Below, piece by piece: positions 53,130 through 60,665 of a DNA stretch of 64,000 nucleotides. The stretch's first letter is position 1. Each line of letters starts with the position of its first letter. The notes beneath the pieces are model-generated. The model did no database searches, was not told the DNA's origin, and was given only the letters and a program-made list of their open reading frames with translations. A program made the position numbers and the translations under genes. The stretch comes from Thalassotalea euphylliae (GTDB lineage Bacteria; Pseudomonadota; Gammaproteobacteria; Enterobacterales; Alteromonadaceae): positions 4,154,001 through 4,218,000 of the forward strand of contig NZ_QUOU01000001.1 in assembly GCF_003390335.1 (NCBI RefSeq), written 5' to 3'.

Positions 53130-53160
53130 CAGGCGTTTTAGCTGTGTGATAAAGCGCCTG
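53130..53160 (+). terminator. Stem-loop after hemJ
   Basis: CAGGCGTTTTA and TAAAGCGCCTG pair over 11 positions (one G-T) around a 9-base loop, 18 bp after the hemJ stop. There is no T-run, so it may be a factor-dependent stop or a leader structure of pyrB. Confidence 0.5.
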
Positions 53161-53283
53161 TAAACTCATTCAATTGTAGTGCTTTCTGTGCTATATTCGC
53201 GCCGATAATTTTAGAGGCGCTAATGGCGGTAATATCAAGCTGACATTAGTTGCAACCACTCATGTCATGGCTGGAAAAGCGTT

Positions 53284-54297
53284 ATGATGAAATTTCAAGG
53301 TAATCACATCTTGTCGGTGTCGCAACTCGATCGCGATGCTATTGCTAAAATTCTTGATGTCTCTGCACAAATGGCTCCTTATGCCGCACGCCAAAAGCGT
53401 TGCCATGTGTTAGATGGCGCCATCTTAAACAACTTATTTTTTGAACCGAGTACGCGTACCCGCGTCAGCTTTGGCACAGCATTTAACTTACTGGGTGGCT
53501 TTGTGCGCGAAACCGTTGGCGAAGAAAACTCGTCACTGAGTAAAGGTGAATCACTCTACGATACGGCGCAAGTGATTAGCGGCTACTCCGATGTAATCGC
53601 CATGCGCCACCCGAAAATGCATTCGGTTGCCGAGTTTGCCGAAGGCTCTAGCGTCCCCGTGATTAATGGCGGCGATGGTGCTAACGAGCACCCCACGCAG
53701 GCCTTGCTTGACTTGTTTACCATCCAATCTGAAATGTCACGCTTTGGCAAAGGGTTAGATAATCTCGATGTCGTGTTGATGGGTGATCTCAAACATGGTC
53801 GCACCGTACATTCATTGTCTAAGCTACTCAGTCTATACAACAACGTGAAAGTGACCATGGTGTCGCCTACCGCATTGCAAATGCCAGACAGCGTTATTTC
53901 CGCGCTAACCAACGCGGGACATCAGGTGATCGTAACCGATAAAATTGCCGGTAACTTAGCCTGTGATGTGATTTATCAAACCCGCATTCAGCAAGAGCGC
54001 TTTGCCAGCCAAGACGAAGCCGATTTATACCGCGGCCACTTTAGCTTAAACAAACAGGTGTATCAGCAATACTGCAAAGAAAACACAGTCATCATGCACC
54101 CTCTACCTCGTGACTCTCGTCCTGAAGCCAATGAGCTCGATACGGATTTGAACGATTTAGCGAATTTAGCGATTTTCCGCCAAGCGCAAAATGGCGTATT
54201 GGTGAGAATGGCGTTATTCGCCTTAACACTCGGAGTTGAAGACAAGCTCACCGCTTATGAAAAACCCGTGTTGTGGCACACCAACAAAGCGTTTTAA
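53284..54297 (+). CDS. pyrB: Aspartate carbamoyltransferase catalytic chain
   Basis: PyrB condenses carbamoyl phosphate with aspartate, the committed step of pyrimidine synthesis. The 337 residues include the carbamoyl-phosphate motif FFEPSTRTR near residue 57, HPTQALLDLFTI near 137 and MHPLPRD near 268. MKFQ or MMKFQ starts are both possible. It is about 25 residues longer than E. coli PyrB and no pyrI gene follows; the next gene is hemL, so any regulatory chain is encoded elsewhere or absent. Confidence 0.95.
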   Translation: MMKFQGNHILSVSQLDRDAIAKILDVSAQMAPYAARQKRCHVLDGAILNNLFFEPSTRTRVSFGTAFNLLGGFVRETVGEENSSLSKGESLYDTAQVISGYSDVIAMRHPKMHSVAEFAEGSSVPVINGGDGANEHPTQALLDLFTIQSEMSRFGKGLDNLDVVLMGDLKHGRTVHSLSKLLSLYNNVKVTMVSPTALQMPDSVISALTNAGHQVIVTDKIAGNLACDVIYQTRIQQERFASQDEADLYRGHFSLNKQVYQQYCKENTVIMHPLPRDSRPEANELDTDLNDLANLAIFRQAQNGVLVRMALFALTLGVEDKLTAYEKPVLWHTNKAF

Positions 54298-54352
54298 CTC
54301 GCTAACGCCAATACTCGCCACACAGCTGAACATAGAATTTACAGGAAAAAAC

Positions 54353-55639
54353 ATGCAAAAATCTGCAGCACTTTTTGAACAAGCCAAAAACATTATTCCC
54401 GGTGGTGTTAACTCACCAGTACGTGCTTTTAACGGCGTAGGTGGGACACCCTGCTTTATTGAGCGTGCTGACGGCGCCTATATTTTTGACGCCGACGGTA
54501 AAAAATACACTGACTATGTTGGCTCATGGGGACCAATGATTTTAGGCCACAACCACCCAGTTATTCGCAATGCCGTGTTAAAAGCCGTGGAAAATGGCTT
54601 GAGCTTTGGCGCGCCAACCGCGCTGGAAATTGAGATGGCAGAAAAAGTTCGCGAAGTGGTGCCTTCAATGGAATCACTGCGCATGGTCAGCTCAGGTACA
54701 GAAGCGACGATGAGTGCCATTCGCTTAGCACGCGGTTACACAGGTCGCGATAAGATCTTAAAGTTTGAAGGTTGTTACCACGGTCACGCCGACTCATTGC
54801 TAGTCAAAGCAGGCTCCGGCGCACTTACCATGGGGGTGCCTAATTCCCCGGGCATTCCTCAAGACTTTGCGCAGCATACACTAACGGTAAGCTTCAACAA
54901 CCTTGACGAAGTAAAACAAGTTTTCGCTGAACTAGGCGACCAAATCGCTTGTATTATTGTCGAGCCAGTGGCGGGCAATATGAACTGTATTCCACCTGTG
55001 GAAGGTTTCTTAGAAGGTCTTCGTGAAGTCTGTGACACGCACGGCAGTGTTTTGATTTTTGATGAGGTCATGACAGGCTTTCGCGTTGCACTAGGCGGCG
55101 CACAAGCGCATTACCAAGTAACACCAGACTTAACCACCTTAGGTAAAGTCATCGGTGGCGGTATGCCTGTTGGCGCGTTTGGCGGTAAGCAAGCAATCAT
55201 GGATTACATTGCACCGGTTGGTCCTGTTTATCAAGCAGGTACTTTATCGGGTAACCCAATTGCCATGGCAGCAGGCTTAGCTTCATTGGGTGAATTATGC
55301 CAAGGTGACAAGCACCAGCAACTAGCCGCAAACACCGAAAAAGTTGCCAAAGGCTTTAAAGCGGCGGCACAAAAGCATGGCATTGCATTGAGCATTAACT
55401 ATGTTGGCGCGATGTTTGGTTTCTTCTTTACCCAAGAGGAAACGGTGACTAGCTACGCCCAAGCAACCGCCTGTGATGGTGAGAGATTTAAGCGCTTCTT
55501 CCACTTAATGTTAGATGAGGGCTTCTACCTAGCCCCTTCGGCATTTGAAGCGAGTTTCCTATCAACCGCTCACACTGACGAAGATATCGAAAACACGATT
55601 GCCGCAGCAGATCGTTGTTTTGCTAAATTAGCTGAGTAA
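54353..55639 (+). CDS. hemL: Glutamate-1-semialdehyde 2,1-aminomutase
   Basis: HemL converts glutamate-1-semialdehyde to 5-aminolevulinate, the start of C5 haem synthesis, using PLP. The ATG at 54353 follows ACAGGA and gives 428 residues (426 in E. coli). The frame is open well upstream inside pyrB, but the family begins with the ALFEQAKNIIPGGVNSPVRAF segment seen here. Landmarks: VGSWGPMILGHNHP, ARGYTGRDKILKFEGCYHGH and GKVIGGGMPVGAFGGK with the PLP Lys near 265. Confidence 0.96.
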   Translation: MQKSAALFEQAKNIIPGGVNSPVRAFNGVGGTPCFIERADGAYIFDADGKKYTDYVGSWGPMILGHNHPVIRNAVLKAVENGLSFGAPTALEIEMAEKVREVVPSMESLRMVSSGTEATMSAIRLARGYTGRDKILKFEGCYHGHADSLLVKAGSGALTMGVPNSPGIPQDFAQHTLTVSFNNLDEVKQVFAELGDQIACIIVEPVAGNMNCIPPVEGFLEGLREVCDTHGSVLIFDEVMTGFRVALGGAQAHYQVTPDLTTLGKVIGGGMPVGAFGGKQAIMDYIAPVGPVYQAGTLSGNPIAMAAGLASLGELCQGDKHQQLAANTEKVAKGFKAAAQKHGIALSINYVGAMFGFFFTQEETVTSYAQATACDGERFKRFFHLMLDEGFYLAPSAFEASFLSTAHTDEDIENTIAAADRCFAKLAE

Positions 55640-55662
55640 ACCGTAAAAGAAAAACTGCATTT

Positions 55663-55689
55663 TAGCCCATCACCTGATGGGCTTTTTTG
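55663..55689 (+). terminator. Rho-independent terminator of hemL
   Basis: AGCCCATC and GATGGGCT form an 8-bp stem with a 4-base loop and TTTTTTG tail, 24 bp after the stop. Confidence 0.9.
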
Positions 55690-55787
55690 TTTAGAAATGT
55701 ATGGAAATAATTGTGTTTATTCATAGAATTATTTAAGTTTGTGTAGTCGACAAACAACACAAAATAGATTTTTATAAGGAATATAAA

Positions 55788-56318
55788 ATGATAAATAAAT
55801 GGATTTTAAGTTTCCTCCTGCTCTATTGTATGTACTCTCACGCCAATGTGGGTACTCTCCCTCACAGCGATAATGTAAGGTTTTTTTTAAGCGCAAACTT
55901 CTCTCTTTCAATAGCAGCTAAGTGTCTCTCTGGTAGTGTTTTGTCACATATGGACGGGCAAATAATTAAATTTAATGAAAGCGCTAGTATCGCCACTTTT
56001 TTGATTAATCGAGAGCAAGACGGCCTTCCAGAAGAGTTCGATCTTCATGACTACCCCCAAATTATACTCGGCACAAAAAAGATAGATTCACTGCCAGAAA
56101 ACATCAAAGATAAATTCAATAACTCCAGACGAGAATTACGCTTTGCACTTGACTCCCCAGAAATCACGGAAAAGACTTCAGATAAGTACCATTTCTACTA
56201 TGCTTGCAATGGCCTGCAATGTACTACATTCATCACCAGAACAGAGGTAGATAATGAACTGTTGATGATTAACTCTAATGGATTCACTAAGCGACAAATA
56301 GCAAATTTAATGGAGTAA
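55788..56318 (+). CDS. Uncharacterised exported protein
   Basis: I do not recognise this 176-residue protein. It has a signal peptide (residues 1-19, MYSHA|NVG), so it is probably periplasmic. The mature part has two close cysteines (NGLQC, YACNG) that could form a disulphide, and a central acidic stretch. AAGGAATATAAA precedes the ATG. It is AT-richer than hemL and mrcB on either side, suggesting later arrival. It is 7 bp from the next gene, so they are probably one transcript. Confidence 0.7.
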   Translation: MINKWILSFLLLYCMYSHANVGTLPHSDNVRFFLSANFSLSIAAKCLSGSVLSHMDGQIIKFNESASIATFLINREQDGLPEEFDLHDYPQIILGTKKIDSLPENIKDKFNNSRRELRFALDSPEITEKTSDKYHFYYACNGLQCTTFITRTEVDNELLMINSNGFTKRQIANLME

Positions 56319-56325
56319 ATTTGAA

Positions 56326-56652
56326 ATGCTAACGACATCACAGAAAGATAAACTATATAAACTGATTACTCACACTATTGGCCATGACGCCAATTTAAAA
56401 AGTGTAAAGAGTGGCTTTAATGAACGAACAGTTACAGTAGTAGAAGAAATGATAGCGGCAAACGCAAGGTGTAACGCAAACCTAAAAGAATTAATCCAGT
56501 CACTAGCTACTGGTGGACAACTGACCAAAGGCTGGTTAAAAAAGTTTTTAGGCAGTGCTAACACATTGCTCCCGAATAAACCTAATGGCTATGCTTGCTT
56601 GGTCATATCAAAAGCGAAATGGAAACAAGCTATCTATATCACTGCAATGTAA
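56326..56652 (+). CDS. Uncharacterised small protein
   Basis: This 108-residue product has no signal peptide and no known motif. It looks helical, with a Lys-rich C-terminal half (GWLKKFLGS, AKWKQAIY). The ATG is preceded by GGAGTAAATTTGAA, whose GGAG overlaps the upstream stop, so translation may be coupled. With the exported protein before it, it forms an AT-rich two-gene unit with its own terminator. Function unknown. Confidence 0.65.
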   Translation: MLTTSQKDKLYKLITHTIGHDANLKSVKSGFNERTVTVVEEMIAANARCNANLKELIQSLATGGQLTKGWLKKFLGSANTLLPNKPNGYACLVISKAKWKQAIYITAM

Positions 56653-56660
56653 GCTACGGT

Positions 56661-56688
56661 AAAAAGCAGCGAATTCCGCTGCTTTTTT
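56661..56688 (+). terminator. Rho-independent terminator of the orphan pair
   Basis: AAAAGCAGCG and CGCTGCTTTTTT form a stem with a short AATTC loop and T-run, right after the stop. Confidence 0.9.
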
Positions 56689-56781
56689 ATTGCCTGTGTT
56701 AGTAGCAAAATCTACTCAACCTCAGGTTTGGATAAGAAATAGTGAATAACAAATCAATTCAAATGCTTATGTTTATTGTTA

Positions 56782-56889
56782 TCTTCTAGCGAGAAATTTT
56801 TGCTGATATCAAGGCAAATTTGCGCGTCAATAGCTAGTCTATTGCAAGTAAATTTAACGCTGGTAGCAGTAAAAATAGCCGCTAGAAGA
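56782..56889. repeat. 108-bp long imperfect hairpin repeat
   Basis: The arms TCTTCTAGCG and CGCTAGAAGA are perfect at the ends; inward, the arms stay complementary over about 50 bases with gaps, meeting at a perfect CAATAG/CTATTG core around CTAGT. It lies between the orphan pair and mrcB. Such long hairpins are typical of REP/MITE-type intergenic repeats; no gene is inside. Confidence 0.75.
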
Positions 56890-56912
56890 ACATTAGTTAT
56901 CCAGAGCTGAGG

Positions 56913-59399
56913 TTACTCACCTCGACCAAACAATTTTTCTAGCCATGAACGTTTATCGACGATTTTTTCCATGCAGCTAGAATAACTGAGATCTATGGTC
57001 ACCGCTGGGTAGTACGCCATATTTTGACAAGTTTCACGCACCGCATTCCCCGTCGTTAACTCAAAGCCAACCTCAGTAACGTTATCCGGCGCAGGCCAAC
57101 TGAGGTTATTCACACCCGCTTGTTTTAAGTAGTTAGCAAAAAGCACTAAGGCACCGCTGCTGCCCGTTAATTTCATTGGTTTGTTGTCATCGTGTCCAAT
57201 CCAGCTAGTGATCAACTGCTGCTGGTCGTAACCGACAAACCAACTGTCGCGTTGATCGTTAGTCGTCCCTGTTTTACCAGCAACCTCAGCACCTTTTAAG
57301 CGCCAAGTAAGGGACTTGGCCGTACCGCGCTGTGTTACTTGCTGTAAAGCATAGTTCATCAAGTAGGCGCTTTGCGATGAAATACGTTGTTCATGCCTAG
57401 GCTGATATTGCCACAAGGTTTCGCCACTATGGGCAACCACATGCGTGATAGCATGCGTGCGTTCGTAGTACCCCTGATTGGCGATTGGCAAATACAGCTG
57501 GTTTATTTGGTAAGGTGACATATTCACCGCCCCCAGTAACATGGAAGGCCGTTCAGTAAGCGGCTTTTCGTAACCTAACATGGCCATTGACTGGGCGACA
57601 TCTGCTAAGCCAAGCGACATGCCTAGATTAACCGTTGGGATGTTTAGCGACTCAACAAGACCATCAACTAATGGCACTTGGCCTCGAAACTTGCCGTCAT
57701 AGTTCTTAGGGCGCCATTCCTTGCCTTGCTCTGAGCCTAGCGTGATCGGCTTGTCTTCGATAGGTGTCGCAAAATTAAACTGTTGATAGCGCTCTAATGC
57801 CGGTAAGTACACTGCGGGTTTGATTAATGAGCCAATCGGCCTGTGGGCATCTAACGCGCGGTTAAAGCCATTGTTATCAAAGTTTCTATCCCCCACTAAC
57901 GCCATCACCTCACCGGTGGCCGATTCAGTAACCATGGCGGCCGCTTGTAATGAGGTTTGCTTGTGTTTGCGCTCTAACTCAGTCAAGGTTTGAGCCGTGG
58001 TTTGCTCCAATAACAGCTGTGCCTTCATAGAGAAGCCAGTAAACACTTTGACACCGGCGTTTTGTTGCTGATCCCCTAGCAATTGCGGTAATTCGCGTTT
58101 GACTAACTGCATATAGTTGTAAAAGTGCTGGCGCAACATACGCCGCTTAGGTCGAATGCCAAGCTTGGCCGCCATTGCCTGTTCGTAGCTAGGCACATCA
58201 ATTAAGTGATGCTCGACCATCAGCTTGAGTACTAAATCTCGGCGTTTTCTGGCATTTTCCGGCTTACGCCAGGGGTCGTAGTAACTTGGCCCTTTGATGA
58301 CACCAATCAATAATGCCATTTGCGCAGGAGTTAACTGATTTAATGGTCGACCAAAATAAAACTCTGATGCCAAACCAAAACCATAAACACCATTGGCAAA
58401 ATGCTGCCCCAAATACACTTCATTTACATAGGCTTCGAGCAACTGGTCTTTGCTGTAACGATATTCAAGAATAAGTGCCATCAAGGCTTCATTTACTTTG
58501 CGTACTAAGGTTTTATCACGGGTTAAGTACATATTCTTAACCAACTGTTGAGTCAGCGTACTGCCGCCTTGTACGGTGCGGCCTGCCACGATATTGCTAT
58601 ATAAAGCGCGTAAAATGCCCAGTGGCGACACACCACTATGAAAATAAAAATCGCGATCTTCAACAAGCAATAAGGTATCTAGTAGGGATTCGGGCACTTG
58701 CTCAAGCCCAACCAAAACGCGGTCTTCTTTACTGGACGGGATAATCCGTGCGACCAGTTGTGGCGCTAAGGTGACTGACTTTACTAAATCATTGCCGTGG
58801 TAAACTTTCTGAACTTTGCCCCCGCTTACGTCAATCGTTAAGCGCGCAGCGCTATAGTCATGATCGCGATAACTAAATTCCGGCTGGAAAATAATGATGC
58901 GCGAGGCGGATTGTGCATATTGACCGGGGCGCCACACTTTCGCGACTTTCTGATAACCACTGCGAGAGAGTGATTTAGCGAGATAGGGTAAAGACAGCGG
59001 CTCACCTGCGCCGACTAATTCCGCGCGGCTAAATACCTGTACGGGCACTTGCCAACGCTGACCTTCAAACTTTTCTCTGACTTTAGCGTCCAGATAAACG
59101 GTGTAGACCACTAAAAAGCACAGCACAAAAACACTGAGCTTCAATCCCGTGGCGAACAGCCAATGGCCAAAGCGCCTAATCTTGCTGGTTTGCTTACCTG
59201 CGGATTTACTGCCTGCTGAATTACTGCCTGTTGAATTGCTGCCTGCTGACTTAGCTTGTTTGGAATTTCTCGTCGTTGATTGCTTCGCACCGCTGGCACG
59301 TTTACTTGTGCTAGCCGTTTTTCGACGTGGTGATGTGGTGGTGTTTTTTTTGTTAGTGCCAGCACGTTTAGGTGCTGGCTTATCGGATTTTTGTGTCAT
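56913..59399 (-). CDS. mrcB: Penicillin-binding protein 1B
   Basis: PBP1b is a bifunctional glycosyltransferase/transpeptidase that builds septal and lateral peptidoglycan. The ATG at 59399 gives 828 residues (844 in E. coli); a TTG 36 bp upstream is less likely. After a basic Ser/Lys/Ala-rich cytosolic tail with AGSNS-like repeats comes one membrane segment (about 78-97), then the UB2H region, GT51 with LVEDRDFYFHSGVSP (catalytic Glu) and GGSTLTQQLVKN, and the transpeptidase with RPIGSLIKP (SxxK) and GKTGTTND (KTG). Confidence 0.96.
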   Translation of the reverse strand: MTQKSDKPAPKRAGTNKKNTTTSPRRKTASTSKRASGAKQSTTRNSKQAKSAGSNSTGSNSAGSKSAGKQTSKIRRFGHWLFATGLKLSVFVLCFLVVYTVYLDAKVREKFEGQRWQVPVQVFSRAELVGAGEPLSLPYLAKSLSRSGYQKVAKVWRPGQYAQSASRIIIFQPEFSYRDHDYSAARLTIDVSGGKVQKVYHGNDLVKSVTLAPQLVARIIPSSKEDRVLVGLEQVPESLLDTLLLVEDRDFYFHSGVSPLGILRALYSNIVAGRTVQGGSTLTQQLVKNMYLTRDKTLVRKVNEALMALILEYRYSKDQLLEAYVNEVYLGQHFANGVYGFGLASEFYFGRPLNQLTPAQMALLIGVIKGPSYYDPWRKPENARKRRDLVLKLMVEHHLIDVPSYEQAMAAKLGIRPKRRMLRQHFYNYMQLVKRELPQLLGDQQQNAGVKVFTGFSMKAQLLLEQTTAQTLTELERKHKQTSLQAAAMVTESATGEVMALVGDRNFDNNGFNRALDAHRPIGSLIKPAVYLPALERYQQFNFATPIEDKPITLGSEQGKEWRPKNYDGKFRGQVPLVDGLVESLNIPTVNLGMSLGLADVAQSMAMLGYEKPLTERPSMLLGAVNMSPYQINQLYLPIANQGYYERTHAITHVVAHSGETLWQYQPRHEQRISSQSAYLMNYALQQVTQRGTAKSLTWRLKGAEVAGKTGTTNDQRDSWFVGYDQQQLITSWIGHDDNKPMKLTGSSGALVLFANYLKQAGVNNLSWPAPDNVTEVGFELTTGNAVRETCQNMAYYPAVTIDLSYSSCMEKIVDKRSWLEKLFGRGE

Positions 59400-59485
59400 A
59401 AGACTTGCTGGCCATAATGGGCAATGCAAGCGCACTGCTTGGCTATGTAGTTAGCAATATAATTGGCAATGCAGCTCGCTAAAGG

Positions 59486-60538
59486 CTACTGCTTTTGCGA
59501 CTTAGCAGAGAACTTAGCTTTTAAGCGGTGGCGATAATTGGCTTTTGCCAGCTTTTGCATGTCTTCAACTTGGTCGCTTTCATCGACAATTTCACGTCCC
59601 AAGAAGGTTTCAATGCAGTCTTCAAGCGTGACAATACCCGCGGTTTGACCAAAGTGATCTTCCACTAAGAAAATATGCTCGTGACGCTTAATAAAGACAT
59701 CCAAAAGATTAAGCACAGGGAAACTTTCAGAGATTCGATACAAAGGTAGGGCTATTTCTCGCACCGGAATATCACCTTTACCTTGACGCTCGCTTTCATA
59801 TAGGTGCGCTTTAAGCAGTACACCTGTGATGTTATCTATTGACTCTTGAAACACAGGGATACGGGTAAAGTTAGCGGTTTTTTCCGCACTGAGTGCCTCG
59901 CTTACGGTAATGTCTTGAGGTAGCGCATGAACCACACTACGCGGTGTTAAAATATCTTCCGCCTTGGCATCGCGCAGCTGTAAAATATTCTCAACTAATT
60001 GATTTTCTTGCCCAACAATCGCACCGTCCTTGTGGCTCAGTGCTGCTAACGCTAACACTTCCTCACGGCTGATGACTTCATTTTTCCCTTTGCTAAACAA
60101 ACGAGTCAAGAATGAAGACACCCAAACCAAGGGGTAAACCAGTTTCACTAAAAAGCTGATAATGTACGCCGAAGGTATGGCTAGATTACGCCAGAAAGTT
60201 GCACCAAGTGTTTTAGGAATGATTTCAGAGAAGTATAAAATCGCTAAGGTTAATAAAAAGGCAACGAGTGTCTCTTTCGACTCGCCAAACACTTGAATGG
60301 CCTGTGCACCAACGCCTGCCGCCCCCATTGTATGGGCGAAAGTGTTAAGAATAAGAATACTTGAGATCGACTGATCCAAATTAGTTTTAACGCTTTCCAG
60401 CACTTTACCACCGCGCGGTTTACTTTTTAGCACCTGCGCGACATAGCTCGGCGTAACCGATAGTAAAACTGCTTCTAAAATGGAACAAAGAAAAGAAACG
60501 CCAATGGCGACAGCAAGATAGATTAAAAGTAGTGTCAT
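59486..60538 (-). CDS. CNNM/CorC-type transporter-associated protein (DUF21 and CBS)
   Basis: The 350-residue membrane protein has an N-terminal DUF21 domain with four membrane segments (about 1-22, 55-75, 85-110, 118-140) and the conserved EIIPKTLGA near 106, followed by a CBS pair (about 195-315: ILTPRSVV, IPVFQESIDNITGVL, FLVEDHFGQTAGIVTLEDC). Relatives act in magnesium or cobalt efflux or in metal-dependent envelope processes. The ion is not evident from the sequence. Confidence 0.88.
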   Translation of the reverse strand: MTLLLIYLAVAIGVSFLCSILEAVLLSVTPSYVAQVLKSKPRGGKVLESVKTNLDQSISSILILNTFAHTMGAAGVGAQAIQVFGESKETLVAFLLTLAILYFSEIIPKTLGATFWRNLAIPSAYIISFLVKLVYPLVWVSSFLTRLFSKGKNEVISREEVLALAALSHKDGAIVGQENQLVENILQLRDAKAEDILTPRSVVHALPQDITVSEALSAEKTANFTRIPVFQESIDNITGVLLKAHLYESERQGKGDIPVREIALPLYRISESFPVLNLLDVFIKRHEHIFLVEDHFGQTAGIVTLEDCIETFLGREIVDESDQVEDMQKLAKANYRHRLKAKFSAKSQKQ

Positions 60539-60665
60539 TAATCCAGAGAGTAAGTTAATAAATTACTTAACAATATACCTAAACATAACCGCTTTTAATA
60601 GAGTAATTGCATAACCTTGCTGACTAAGCTGTTATCCTAATGACGAATTACGTAAACCTGAGCGA

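Noticed and set aside
53284..54297. Ornithine carbamoyltransferase (argF) reading of pyrB
   Set aside because: The motifs FFEPSTRTR, HPTQALLD and the absence of the ornithine motif favour aspartate carbamoyltransferase.
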